This document shows positions 26,220 through 35,523 of a DNA stretch of 59,892 nt, one piece after another. Source of the DNA: an uncultured Pirellula sp. (GTDB lineage Bacteria; Planctomycetota; Planctomycetia; Pirellulales; Pirellulaceae); contig CAITIE010000120.1 in assembly GCA_903892355.1 (NCBI GenBank), forward strand, positions 1 to 59,892, written 5' to 3'. The position numbers and the translations under genes are program-made. How positions within the stretch are numbered: position 1 is the stretch's first letter; each line of letters opens with the position of its first letter. The notes below the pieces were generated by a model. It worked only from the letters and a program-made list of their open reading frames with translations, was not told where the DNA came from and did no database searches.

Positions 26220-27437
26220 ATGACACCCATCCACTTGGGCAATAACTCGGATGCTACAAGCACCTCGAGCAAGTCTTCGTCCAACCATACCCAAGACCGG
26301 AACCAATGGCCTCACGGGTTCCTTCCCAAGGAGCAATTCCCGGCATTCATCGATCTCCTGAATCAATCCTTCGATGAAGTGATCGGCCCGCGGGTCGATC
26401 AAGGAGCTATTGTTTACGATGCGATCCGATCTGCGAGTGAGTTGCCTCACGGTTGGACCGATGTGCAATCGCCCGGAGTGTATCGACTCGAGAGAAAATC
26501 GAGTATCGACGATTCGAGGATCGACCCTTCGTGCGAAGAGGAGTACTTCGGGTACAACGTAGGACCCCATTCATGGAAGAAGTACCTCTTCCCTCCGTTG
26601 ACGACCTTGATGAAGTCCAAAAAAACCACCGACGGATGGCAAATGGAAATGACCGCCGAACCGATCAGACGCCGAGTGCTACTCGGCGTGCGAGCTTGTG
26701 AGTTGGCGGCCATCGCCATCCAGGATAAGGTTTTCCTCACTTCAGGAACCGTGGATCCCATCTACCAAACGCGTCGAAACCATCTTTTGATTATCGCTGT
26801 GAATTGCACTCAAGCAGCATCGACTTGTTTTTGCACGTCGATGAACTCGGGGCCTGAATGCCGTTCCGGATTCGATTTGGCGATGACGGAACTATCGGAT
26901 GGATTCCTTGTTGAAGTGGGCTCCGATGCAGGCCAAACCATTTTTGAATCGCTCAAACTACGGACAGTGACCACGGACGAGATCGACCGCGGAAGAACAA
27001 GGCGAGCTAGGGCTGTTGATCAGATCACCAAGCGCATGAATACCGACGGGATACGCGATCGGTTGCTATCGCAGCTCGAGAATCCCCATTGGAACGATAT
27101 TGCATCGCGATGCCTGTCGTGCGCGAACTGCACCATGGTTTGCCCAACCTGTTTTTGCTCGAGTGTCGACGAAGTTCACGAATTGACCGACGATGAGATC
27201 GTGCGACAGCGGCGATGGGACTCCTGCTTCAACGTCGATATCAGCCATCTCTCAGGTGGTCCCGTTCGAGACACGATTCGGTCCCGATACCGGCAATGGC
27301 TGACGCACAAGCTCGCAACGTGGATCGATCAATTCGATACTTCGGGTTGCGTCGGTTGTGGTCGCTGCATCACATGGTGTCCGGTCGGCATCGATCTCAC
27401 CAAGGAAGTTGCAACCTTGTGCGAGGAGTCGTCATGA
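26220..27437 (+). CDS. hydB: Group 3b [NiFe] hydrogenase, beta (4Fe-4S electron transfer) subunit
   Basis: The 405-residue protein resembles the HydB/SulfhydrogenaseII beta family (4Fe-4S dicluster domain). It carries two C-terminal ferredoxin-type motifs, [14 protein letters not shown] and [14 protein letters not shown], plus an N-terminal region with [13 protein letters not shown] and [14 protein letters not shown] that is typical of the beta subunit and supplies further Cys ligands. It passes electrons between the gamma flavoprotein and the hydrogenase small subunit. The first 40 residues are an unusual Ser/Asn/Thr-rich extension. The stop overlaps the next start (ATGA). Gene order beta-gamma-delta-alpha is that of NADP-linked group 3b hydrogenases. 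Confidence 0.92.
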   Translation: MTPIHLGNNSDATSTSSKSSSNHTQDRNQWPHGFLPKEQFPAFIDLLNQSFDEVIGPRVDQGAIVYDAIRSASELPHGWTDVQSPGVYRLERKSSIDDSRIDPSCEEEYFGYNVGPHSWKKYLFPPLTTLMKSKKTTDGWQMEMTAEPIRRRVLLGVRACELAAIAIQDKVFLTSGTVDPIYQTRRNHLLIIAVNCTQAASTCFCTSMNSGPECRSGFDLAMTELSDGFLVEVGSDAGQTIFESLKLRTVTTDEIDRGRTRRARAVDQITKRMNTDGIRDRLLSQLENPHWNDIASRCLSCANCTMVCPTCFCSSVDEVHELTDDEIVRQRRWDSCFNVDISHLSGGPVRDTIRSRYRQWLTHKLATWIDQFDTSGCVGCGRCITWCPVGIDLTKEVATLCEESS

Positions 27438-28309
27438 CCATAGCACCGTCGCTATCCCCCGTTCCGCAGCAGGGATCTTGGCAATCGCATCCTGCAGAGA
27501 TCGTATCGATCCTAGAAGAAATCGAGACCGTATCCACCTACCGCATGCGTTTTCGAGACCCCGAATTGGCGCGTTCGTATCGATTCAAAGCGGGTCAGTT
27601 CAATATGCTCTATGTCCCGGGCTGTGGTGAAGTGGCGATCAGCCATAGCGGCCCGCCGGATTCAGACACCGGTGATTTCCTACACACGATCCGAGTCGTC
27701 GGTCGAGTCACAGAAGCGATCCGGGCCTTGGAGGTTGGAGAGACATTGGGCGTTCGAGGCCCATTCGGAAATCCATGGCCCTTAGAAACTTACCGAGGAC
27801 GCGGCTTCGATGTCTTCCTCGTCGCAGGGGGGCTGGGACTGGCCCCGCTGAGACCGGTGGTTTATCAACTGCTGAAGGAACGGGATCACTATGGTCGTAT
27901 CGGCTTGTTGATCGGAGCGCGGAGTCCGAGCATGCTCCTCTATTCTGAGGAAATTCGCGCATGGGAATCATCGGGCATCGAGATCCAACGCACCGTGGAC
28001 CGAGCCGACCGAGATTGGCATGGAAGTGTTGGTACCGTTCCACTTCTCATCGATCGGTTACGAGGAGTTCGGCTCGATCGGACAGCTATGCTCGTTTGTG
28101 GACCTGAGGTGATGATGCACTATTCAGCCCAAAGTGCGATCCGCCTAGGGCTCGATCCTAGCGCTATCTGGGTGTCCATGGAGCGGAACATGCAATGCGG
28201 ATTTGGGCACTGCGGTCACTGCCAATGGGGTTCGCTTTTCCTTTGCAAAGACGGCCCTGTCGTCCGGTGGGATTCGGCTTTCAGCAAGATGCGAGTGAGG
28301 GATCTGTGA
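27434..28309 (+). CDS. hydG: Group 3b [NiFe] hydrogenase, gamma (FAD/NAD(P)-binding) subunit
   Basis: The 291-residue flavoprotein belongs to the ferredoxin-NADP reductase-like family. It has an FAD-binding barrel ([15 protein letters not shown], the R.y..GQF type), an NAD(P)-binding domain ([21 protein letters not shown], then LVCGPEVMM) and a C-terminal [2Fe-2S] site ([25 protein letters not shown]-x4-C-x2-C-x8-C pattern). It exchanges electrons with NADP(H). I chose the ATG at 27434, which overlaps the preceding TGA; its own TGA overlaps the next ATG in the same way, so translation is coupled throughout the operon. Confidence 0.94.
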   Translation: MTIAPSLSPVPQQGSWQSHPAEIVSILEEIETVSTYRMRFRDPELARSYRFKAGQFNMLYVPGCGEVAISHSGPPDSDTGDFLHTIRVVGRVTEAIRALEVGETLGVRGPFGNPWPLETYRGRGFDVFLVAGGLGLAPLRPVVYQLLKERDHYGRIGLLIGARSPSMLLYSEEIRAWESSGIEIQRTVDRADRDWHGSVGTVPLLIDRLRGVRLDRTAMLVCGPEVMMHYSAQSAIRLGLDPSAIWVSMERNMQCGFGHCGHCQWGSLFLCKDGPVVRWDSAFSKMRVRDL

Positions 28310-29109
28310 TGAAATCCAAGCCTAAAATTGCAATCATAAAGTTCGCTTCGTGCGATGGTTGCCAGCTTACATTGCTCGACGCCGAGGATGAATTGCTCGC
28401 CATTGCTGACGCCGTAGATTTGGCTCATTTCGCAGAGGCGAGCAGTCGACTCGATGCTGGACCTTATGATGTCGCGATCGTCGAAGGATCGATCACGACG
28501 GAGGATGACCGATTGCGATTACTGCGATTGCGGGACGAATGCCGATGGATGGTAACGATCGGCGCGTGCGCAACCTCGGGTGGAATTCAGGCGCTGCGGA
28601 ATTTCGCAGATCACGAGGAGTTCATCCGGGCCGTGTATGCGACACCCGAGACCATTCACTCGCTGGCCACATCCACTCCGATCGCCTCCCATGTTCGGGT
28701 CGATTTCGAATTGAGGGGATGCCCTGTCGACAAAAGCCAATTGCTCGAGGTACTATCCTCACTCATCGCGGGTCATCGCCCGAGGACATCGACCGAGAGT
28801 GTTTGCCAACCTTGCAAACGCAAGGGCACCATATGTGTCGTGGTTGCACAAGGCATCCCATGCTTGGGACCGATCACGCAATCCGGGTGCGGATCGATTT
28901 GCCCTGCGTTTGATCGTGGGTGCTATGGATGCTTTGGGCCGACGGTGCAACCGAATATGGCTGGACACTCACAAGGCGTATTGCTACCTCGCATGTCGGA
29001 ACGCGACGCCGTGAATCTCTTGCGAGGATTCAATGCGGCGGCACCTTCGTTCCAGCAAGAAAGTGTTCGACTGTGGCAGATAACTCAAACCCGCGATTCC
29101 ACCCGATGA
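28309..29109 (+). CDS. hydD: Group 3b [NiFe] hydrogenase, small (delta) subunit
   Basis: The 266-residue subunit carries the Fe-S clusters next to the active site. FASCDGCQLTLLD provides the first two ligands of the proximal cluster, with further Cys in TIGACATSGG and ELRGCPVDKSQLLE. The later block PCLGPITQSGCGSICPAFDRGCYGCFGP supplies the remaining clusters. There is no Tat signal, as expected for a cytoplasmic group 3 enzyme. The ATG at 28309 shares its first base with the stop of hydG. The C-terminal part is normal in length. Confidence 0.95.
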   Translation: MKSKPKIAIIKFASCDGCQLTLLDAEDELLAIADAVDLAHFAEASSRLDAGPYDVAIVEGSITTEDDRLRLLRLRDECRWMVTIGACATSGGIQALRNFADHEEFIRAVYATPETIHSLATSTPIASHVRVDFELRGCPVDKSQLLEVLSSLIAGHRPRTSTESVCQPCKRKGTICVVVAQGIPCLGPITQSGCGSICPAFDRGCYGCFGPTVQPNMAGHSQGVLLPRMSERDAVNLLRGFNAAAPSFQQESVRLWQITQTRDSTR

Positions 29110-30431
29110 CCCAATCGAACGGCGAACCCAGAGTAATTCGTGTCCCAATTTTGACGCGGGTCGAGGGGGAAGGCGCGCTCGATATCCGTTTTCATGGACG
29201 CGAGCCCACCGAGGTCCATCTCAGGATCTATGAGCCCCCCCGTTTCTTCGAAGCATTCTTGAGAGGCCGCCCGATGGAGGATGTGGCCGACATCACATCG
29301 CGGATCTGTGGGATTTGCCCCATCGCGTACCAAATGACGGCAGTCCAAGCGCTGGAGTCGATCCAGGGAGTGAAGGTCTCCCAGGAGATCCGTTGGTTGC
29401 GAAGGTTGGTGTACTGTGCGGAATGGATTGAAAGCCACGTGCTGCACATCCACTTACTGCACGCACCGGATTTTTTTGGGTGCGCCAGCGCGATGGAGTT
29501 GGCAAAGCAGTTCCCAGACGAAGTCAAACGGGGATTGAAACTCAAGAAGCTCGGCAATCAGTTGCTGGAGATTCTCGGTGGACGCGCGATCCATCCTGTC
29601 AATTTGGCGATCGGTGGTTTCTATCGCTTGCCGCGCCGAGAAGAACTGGACGCGCTGATACCCGAATTTGAACGCGGCCTCGCCTGGGCAACGGAGGCCG
29701 CGCGATGGCTTGCCAAACTCGAGTTTCCCTCCTTCGAATCCAACTACGAGTTCGTCGCTCTTTCGCATCCTGAGGAATATGCGATCGAGGAGGGGGAGAT
29801 CAAGGTTTCCGATGGGACGGCAATTCCAACGTCGAGTTACGAAGAGCATTTCCAAGAGGTCCAGGTTCCCCATTCGACGGCACTGCAATCGCGACGAGTC
29901 GCAACGGGGGGGACTTACTTTGTAGGCCCGCTGGCCCGAATCCAGCTCAACTTCAACCAACTGACACCCCACGCGAAAACCATCGCTAGCGAAATCGGCA
30001 TCGATCCATCCTGCCGGAATCCCCACCGCAGTATCCTGGCGAGAGCCATCGAAGTGGTTTACGCCTTTGAGGAGGCGTTGAAAATAATGAAACGAAGAGC
30101 GTGGCCGAGCGAAGCTCGCAAAGCACTTCAGAATGTGATGGCAGGAGAAGGCATCTCCGCGACCGAGGCCCCTCGCGGACTAATCTTTCATCGGTATCGA
30201 GTCGATGAGACGGGGAAGATCGAGTTTGCAAAGATCGTGCCGCCCACTTCCCAAAATCAGTCCCAAATCGAATCCGACCTGCGACAGTTGTTGCCGACGA
30301 TTGCCGACAAACAAGACCAACAAATTGCGATCGATTGCGAACGGCTCGTCCGTTCGTATGACCCGTGCATTAGTTGTTCGACCCATTTCCTGAAAGTGAA
30401 CATCGCACGCGATGGACTGAGACCGGAATGA
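29106..30431 (+). CDS. hydA: Group 3b [NiFe] hydrogenase, large catalytic (alpha) subunit
   Basis: The 441-residue subunit holds the Ni-Fe centre. The L1 motif is SRICGICPIAYQMTAVQALE at about residues 67-86; the L2 motif is DPCISCSTHFLKV near the C-terminus. The 13 or so residues after the final His are the tail removed by the maturation protease, which is encoded next. The N-terminus has VPILTRVEGEGALDI, the TRVEGEG strand typical of large subunits. All four Cys ligands are present, so the enzyme should be functional. The ATG at 29106 overlaps the hydD stop. In known group 3b enzymes the reaction is H2 + NADP+ to NADPH + H+, usually run toward H2 release in fermentation. Confidence 0.96.
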   Translation: MTQSNGEPRVIRVPILTRVEGEGALDIRFHGREPTEVHLRIYEPPRFFEAFLRGRPMEDVADITSRICGICPIAYQMTAVQALESIQGVKVSQEIRWLRRLVYCAEWIESHVLHIHLLHAPDFFGCASAMELAKQFPDEVKRGLKLKKLGNQLLEILGGRAIHPVNLAIGGFYRLPRREELDALIPEFERGLAWATEAARWLAKLEFPSFESNYEFVALSHPEEYAIEEGEIKVSDGTAIPTSSYEEHFQEVQVPHSTALQSRRVATGGTYFVGPLARIQLNFNQLTPHAKTIASEIGIDPSCRNPHRSILARAIEVVYAFEEALKIMKRRAWPSEARKALQNVMAGEGISATEAPRGLIFHRYRVDETGKIEFAKIVPPTSQNQSQIESDLRQLLPTIADKQDQQIAIDCERLVRSYDPCISCSTHFLKVNIARDGLRPE

Positions 30432-30919
30432 ACGACGAGGAAACGAACCAATATCGCATTACCATCGTCGGTATCGGAACTCCACACGGAGACGATTCGA
30501 TCGGTTGGCACGTGGTTCAAGAGTTAGGTCAAAGTGGAATACTCCCTTGCCAATTGGTGGTGGCGCGCAACCCCATTGAATTGCTCGACCATATGGAGAT
30601 GTCGGAGAAACTGCATATCTGCGATGCATGCTGGGGGGAGCAACCCGGCCGCATCCACCGGTGGCAGTGGCCTCAGGAGGAATTGACTGGTTTTCGATGG
30701 ACTGGAACGCACGACTTCGACGTCGTGGGTGCACTGCATCTCGGGCAGCAACTCAGTTTGCTTCCACGCGAAACCGTTCTCTGGGGGATCGAAGCGATCC
30801 GATTCGAGGCGGGCGACTCGCTCTCGGAGAGTTCCCGCCAAGCGATCCGAAGTTTAGCCAAGTTGATCCAGCAAGAGATACTGGTGATTCCGGACGACGG
30901 ATCGGATTCGATCTTGTAA
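30428..30919 (+). CDS. Hydrogenase maturation protease
   Basis: The 163-residue endopeptidase (HyaD/HycI family) cuts the C-terminal tail from the large subunit after Ni insertion. It has ITIVGIGTPHGDDSIGWHVVQEL (the GxGNPxxxDDGxG-type Ni-sensing strand), HICDACWGEQPG (the D.. acidic ligand region) and GTHDFDVVGALHLGQQLSLLPRETVLWGIEAIRFEAG, the H....l..... and .G.E. parts of the family. The ATG overlaps the stop of the large-subunit gene. It is the last gene of the five-gene coupled operon; the HypA-F assembly genes are not in this window. Confidence 0.9.
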   Translation: MNDEETNQYRITIVGIGTPHGDDSIGWHVVQELGQSGILPCQLVVARNPIELLDHMEMSEKLHICDACWGEQPGRIHRWQWPQEELTGFRWTGTHDFDVVGALHLGQQLSLLPRETVLWGIEAIRFEAGDSLSESSRQAIRSLAKLIQQEILVIPDDGSDSIL

Positions 30920-30976
30920 TAGGGCCTGTAATTGGGCCTGAAATAGCCACAGAGCCGTGCTGGCCAAAACCCCATG

Positions 30977-32293
30977 CTACGCCAACGGGTGCACCACCAA
31001 TCCCGATACGAGCTTGGGAAAGAAGTAAGTGCTCTTAGCCGGCATTCGCTCTTGGTGGAGCGAGATCTTGCGAATGTGTTCGAGAGTGGCTGGCATCACG
31101 AGGGACGCCAGCGGATAGACGAGGTTCCCTTCGAGCTTGCCGTTCAGGCCATGGATCACATCTTTGACTTGATGAACATAGGTGGGCTTCGGCATGTCTT
31201 TGAGCCCTAGGATATCTTCAAAAACCAAACGATGAAGGACGGAAACGCCGAGCTCCTGCCAATCGTGGCTATGGTCAGCTGCGATTTGAGCCATCCGATC
31301 CGCGGCTTCTTGTTTCGCGGAGATTCGGGTCCATTCGTTGGACGCTCGCGAGTAGAGTGCCATGATGAGTTGCTCATCGAGCCTATCCATTTCGGCCCAG
31401 ACCATGCCGGTGCTTTCCGGCCCTTTGCCGACAATCTCGCAATCGAAGTAGGGCGAAAGCTTTTCATGGAGTTGAGCCGTGGTAAATTCCGGTACTCCGT
31501 GGAGCAACCGATGGGTTGGTAGAACGACCAATCCTGGATCGTTCATGCTCACTAGCATGGTTAGCACAAAGTTTGCCGGATGTTCTTCAGGCAGAGGTGA
31601 TTGAGCATGGAGTTCATCTCGGTAGTTACAGGCAGTTTCATAGCGATGATGCCCGTCGGCAACAAACAGGTCTCGATCGGCCATTAACGCCATCACCTCT
31701 TGGATGGTCTTGATGTCGGTAATCGGCCACATGCGATGCAGCACGCCCAGGTGATCGGTAGCTTCGAGACCATGGACGCTTACGACTTTGGATTCCAACA
31801 GTTCTTGGATGAAATTGTCGGGATCTGGATAAAGACCAAAAATCTGCGACAGGTTGGCTTGGGTCGCCCTCGTGAGTCGCAGGCGGTCATCTTTGGCTTT
31901 GGCGTGGGTTTGTTCATGGGGATAGATGTTTCCCTCGCCGAATCGCTGAAGTTTGACCCGGGCCATAAAACCACGGCGAGTGACCGTTTTCCCGTGCAGA
32001 TCAAAAATCTGATGGTAGACATAGATCGCCGGATCCGGCTCGATCTGTAAAATCCCCTCGTGGCGCCATGAACGGTAGATCCTGGCGGCGCGGCGATAAA
32101 CCTCGTTTTCATCCTCGTCGGTGTCCTCGCGGCGGTTGAGTTCCAAGCGAAGGAAATTGAATGGGGATAAATCGTAAAGCTGATTCTGAAGTTCCGCATC
32201 GACGACGTCGTACGGTGGAGCAATGCACTCGGACAGCGAGCCGACTTGGGCCAAGTTATATCGTAGGCCGCGAAAGGCGTGGATTTCAGGCAT
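30977..32293 (-). CDS. DUF1015 family protein
   Basis: The 438-residue protein matches DUF1015: the N-terminal AFRGLRYN, APPYDVVDAELQNQLYDLSPFNFLRLELNR, then YPHEQTHAKAKDDRLRLTRATQANLSQIFGLY, DLFVADGHHRYETACNYRDEL and the C-terminal half. The HEQT and ADGHHRYETA blocks contain conserved polar residues suggesting an active site, but the family's biochemical function is unknown, though it is frequent next to serine and amino-acid metabolism genes. It is convergent with the hydrogenase operon, only 57 bases away. The frame runs to the ATG at 32293 without an upstream alternative. Confidence 0.93.
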   Translation of the reverse strand: MPEIHAFRGLRYNLAQVGSLSECIAPPYDVVDAELQNQLYDLSPFNFLRLELNRREDTDEDENEVYRRAARIYRSWRHEGILQIEPDPAIYVYHQIFDLHGKTVTRRGFMARVKLQRFGEGNIYPHEQTHAKAKDDRLRLTRATQANLSQIFGLYPDPDNFIQELLESKVVSVHGLEATDHLGVLHRMWPITDIKTIQEVMALMADRDLFVADGHHRYETACNYRDELHAQSPLPEEHPANFVLTMLVSMNDPGLVVLPTHRLLHGVPEFTTAQLHEKLSPYFDCEIVGKGPESTGMVWAEMDRLDEQLIMALYSRASNEWTRISAKQEAADRMAQIAADHSHDWQELGVSVLHRLVFEDILGLKDMPKPTYVHQVKDVIHGLNGKLEGNLVYPLASLVMPATLEHIRKISLHQERMPAKSTYFFPKLVSGLVVHPLA

Positions 32294-32343
32294 GGCGAAG
32301 GCTCACTCGATCATGCCGTGCGAAAACGGCGTGTGAAAATGGC

Positions 32344-32370
32344 ACGAGCCCGGTTGGAAACCGGGCTCGT
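32344..32370 (-). terminator. Strong hairpin downstream of tRNA-Gln
   Basis: Perfect 12-base arms ACGAGCCCGGTT and AACCGGGCTCGT enclose a GGA loop. Reading left it is followed by GCCATTTTC; reading right by GTTTGCTTTTTG, so it can act on either strand. It directly follows the tRNA-Gln 3' end. Confidence 0.75.
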
Positions 32371-32385
32371 GTTTGCTTTTTGAAG

Positions 32386-32457
32386 CTACCCCGCTAGGAC
32401 TCGAACCTAGAATAAAGGAACCAAAATCCCTTGTGTTGCCAATTACACCACGGGGCA
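32386..32457 (-). tRNA. tRNA-Gln (TTG)
   Basis: The acceptor TGCCCCG/CGGGGTA, anticodon arm AGGGA-TTTTGGT-TCCTT with anticodon TTG, and T arm AGGTTCGAGTCCT are visible on the minus strand. 72 bases, no encoded CCA. Confidence 0.93.
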
Positions 32458-32607
32458 ATTCGTAACGGTTAGGCGAAGTGTAGCCAGGAGTCCAAATCTC
32501 GGCAACTGGAACTCTGGGGGGATCCCGCTCTCGGTCGGTCAATTGTTTCCTGGAAAACCGACCATCCGACAGCAAACAACCACCGTTTTACCGTAAGACA
32601 GCGTGAA

Positions 32608-33981
32608 TTATCGCAATTTTGAGGTTTCTGGCGAGAGGGCAACCATCATCTGCTGGACAGATTGTTGGCGTTTCCTGATGACGTAGTATTTTGCGGAAGG
32701 AGCCCCCTGGAAGCTCGGGTTGGAAAGGACCCACTGGAGATTGTCCAGGTTTACAGTCTGCCACTCCATGATTCCGACGATGACGTCACCCGGCATCAAA
32801 CGTTGCTTCGACGCGGGGCTTCCTGCGCGGATTTCGGTGATTTTTAAGCCGCCCGGGTAGTCTTCGCCGGTTCCAGCCACCGCCGATGCGGGGACAGGGA
32901 CGACTCGAACACCTATCTGCTCCCACGCAACCCGGCCCACGTTTTGCTCGGTGACCTCCGCCCCGGCGGCACGCAGGGCCACCGTATCCACAACACGCTG
33001 ATTTCCCCGCTCGATCGCCAATTCCACGGTTTCACCTTTGCGGTGGTCGAGCAGAGCCAACTCCAATTCCAAGCGATTGGTTACGGGATGCCCTGCCACC
33101 GACTCGATGACGTCGCACATTCGAGCGTTGCGGCTGGATGTCTCGTCGCTCTTCCCGGAACGTAGCATCAATTTGGAAACACCTTGCTCGTACGATCGCA
33201 CCACGTCCAGACCATGGGCTACAGGCTCGCGATGCGATGCCGCCACAAGATCTGCCATGACTTCTAACGCGGAATCGATCGGGATCGCAAACCCGATTCC
33301 TTGGGCCCCGACCCGAACCGCAACGTTAATGCCGATGACATCCCCGTCGAGATTCAAGAGCGGACCTCCAGAGTTCCCTGGGTTGATATCCGCATTGGTC
33401 TGTATCAGATTTTTGTATTCTTGGGATCCGTTGACCGGGATGTTTCGGTGCAGGGCGCTGATGATCCCTTGGGTCACCGTGTTCTGATAGCCGAACGGAT
33501 TGCCGATGGCGACAACGGTCTCTCCTCGCATCAGATCCGAACTGGTGCCGAACTGGATGGTGGGCAAATCCTTCGTGGTCGGAATCTTGATAAGTGCCAG
33601 ATCGGTTTCAGGGTCATAGTTGAGAAGCTTGGCGACGGCATTGCTTCCATCGGCCAAGGTGACCTCGATCCGAGTGACATCTTCGACCACATGAAGGTTG
33701 GTAATGATGTACCCGCGTCGATCGATGATGACGCCGGTCCCCATCCCGTTGACTTCTTGCTTGGAGCTCGCACCGCTCGAGGATGTGCTCGCGATGGTCT
33801 TATTCCCTTGGATATTCACGACCGCTGCTTCTGCGCGCTGGATAGCACGCACGATCGGGGATACGCGGGCCGAGGGGTCCGTGGCCTGAACCGATTGGAC
33901 TCCCAACGAAAGACTTAGCCCCAATGCTGCGCATGTGAATGGCAGCAAAGTCTGGCTTGCAGTGACAAAGCGAAATTTCAT
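32608..33981 (-). CDS. HtrA/DegP-type serine protease with PDZ domain
   Basis: The 457-residue secreted protease has a signal peptide (KFRFVTASQTLLPFTCAALGLSLSLG to VQA), then a trypsin-like domain with catalytic His in YIITNLHVVED, Asp in DPETDLALIKI and Ser in NPGNSGGPLLN. Two PDZ-like regions follow; the last one (GLKITEIRAGSPASKQRLMPGDVIVGI) is clear, the first (around VIESVAGHPVTNRLELELALLDHRKGE) is partial. Members degrade or refold damaged envelope proteins. I chose the ATG at 33981 (MKFRF) because it begins directly before the signal peptide. Confidence 0.93.
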   Translation of the reverse strand: MKFRFVTASQTLLPFTCAALGLSLSLGVQSVQATDPSARVSPIVRAIQRAEAAVVNIQGNKTIASTSSSGASSKQEVNGMGTGVIIDRRGYIITNLHVVEDVTRIEVTLADGSNAVAKLLNYDPETDLALIKIPTTKDLPTIQFGTSSDLMRGETVVAIGNPFGYQNTVTQGIISALHRNIPVNGSQEYKNLIQTNADINPGNSGGPLLNLDGDVIGINVAVRVGAQGIGFAIPIDSALEVMADLVAASHREPVAHGLDVVRSYEQGVSKLMLRSGKSDETSSRNARMCDVIESVAGHPVTNRLELELALLDHRKGETVELAIERGNQRVVDTVALRAAGAEVTEQNVGRVAWEQIGVRVVPVPASAVAGTGEDYPGGLKITEIRAGSPASKQRLMPGDVIVGIMEWQTVNLDNLQWVLSNPSFQGAPSAKYYVIRKRQQSVQQMMVALSPETSKLR

Positions 33982-34218
33982 TCTGGGCCCGGTTCCGTTC
34001 GGGAAATCAATGCAACCTCGGTTCGTCGAAAGCATGCGGGAATTGCGGGTCCCACCGCCAGTTTCGACAACGACGTATGCATCGGTTATTCCGGTACAAC
34101 GGCATGATCAACGCGCGTCGGGCGTTAACAAACGCCCCATGCGGAGAAGTCACCCCAGATTAACACTCTACCAAGCATGATCACCGATATTTGCTTGGCC
34201 ATGCTAGCCAATACCCCG

Positions 34219-34623
<405 letters not shown>

Positions 34624-34739
34624 CTACCGTCGGCCGGTGCGCGCGTTGAGGGGGTACCCCCATCTTTGTATTCGGCCCGCAGCACGCCTTCGAACACCCG
34701 GGCATGGCCAAGACGGCAATCATCCTTAAGGAAGTAGTT

Positions 34740-35153
34740 ATGCAACCAACCTCCAAAAGCTCCTTCAGGACCACGAACAAGGGCGATTTCGTCGGAATGC
34801 GAGTCTGTTTCGCAAAGTGCCTCGTCGTCAGTTGTGTTCTGGGAATCAGTCCTGGTTGCAGCCTTTGCCCAACCGCATTCGATTACGACTATGGAGGATA
34901 CTCCTCCACGACACCGCGGTCCGATATGCGCAACGGTCGGGTCGGTTCGATCTTCAGCGATCCCGCATTGGGTGCCGATACGCAATCAGCGGGCATCATC
35001 ATCGATCACGAAGATGGATTCGCGATGGAGAGCGAATATGCTGATGAAATCATTACCAATGATTTCCAAGAAACTCAGTATGGAGATATTCACTCGATCG
35101 AAATCGGCTCCGGTGACGAGATGGGTAATGGGATCGAAATTGTTTCCCCGTAG
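34740..35153 (+). CDS. Small planctomycete lipoprotein of unknown function
   Basis: The 137-residue protein starts at the ATG at 34740, with AAGGAAG about six bases upstream. A basic N-terminus leads into a hydrophobic stretch (MRVCFAKCLVVSCVLGISPGC) ending in a possible lipobox (ISPGC). The mature part begins SLCPTAFDYDYGGYSS, the short Cys-Pro/Phe-Asp-Tyr pattern seen in small exported planctomycete proteins (my recollection), then RNGRVGSIFSDPA and an acidic tail. No enzyme motif is visible. It is probably anchored to a membrane facing the periplasm; function unknown. Confidence 0.7.
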   Translation: MQPTSKSSFRTTNKGDFVGMRVCFAKCLVVSCVLGISPGCSLCPTAFDYDYGGYSSTTPRSDMRNGRVGSIFSDPALGADTQSAGIIIDHEDGFAMESEYADEIITNDFQETQYGDIHSIEIGSGDEMGNGIEIVSP

Positions 35154-35523
35154 GGAAGATTCCCAAAAGGTTGTTACGGGAATAGGTAACGCACGGTAAG
35201 GTCGCCCTCATGGGCACGGCTTCGCCGCAACGCATATCCGGCTGTTGTGAGCAGCAAGGCGCTAGCCGGTGGTGATGCTGTTAGTAGACACGATGACGAT
35301 AAGCCACCCTCGATGATCGGCATCGCGAGGGACACCGACGGCTAGCGCCAAAGTCGCTCACGGGGCGGCTGACACGCTTGTAGCGGCTTTGTGACGCAAG
35401 AACGGCCTCTAACACCTGAATTGCAGGAACTTCCAACGACTTCGTGCAGTGGGTTGACGCTTGTGTAGAATCTGTGAAACGATCCGCCCGACGTTTCCCA
35501 TAGATTCGTTTCCTCGATTCCCG
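35154..35523. other. Intergenic region with long inverted repeats
   Basis: A perfect 11-base pair GGCGCTAGCCG (35258-35268) and CGGCTAGCGCC (35339-35349) encloses about 70 bases. That interval contains a second hairpin with CCCTCG/CGAGGG arms (near 35307-35330). No coding frame here looks real. It may be a terminator-like or repeated extragenic palindromic element. Confidence 0.6.
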
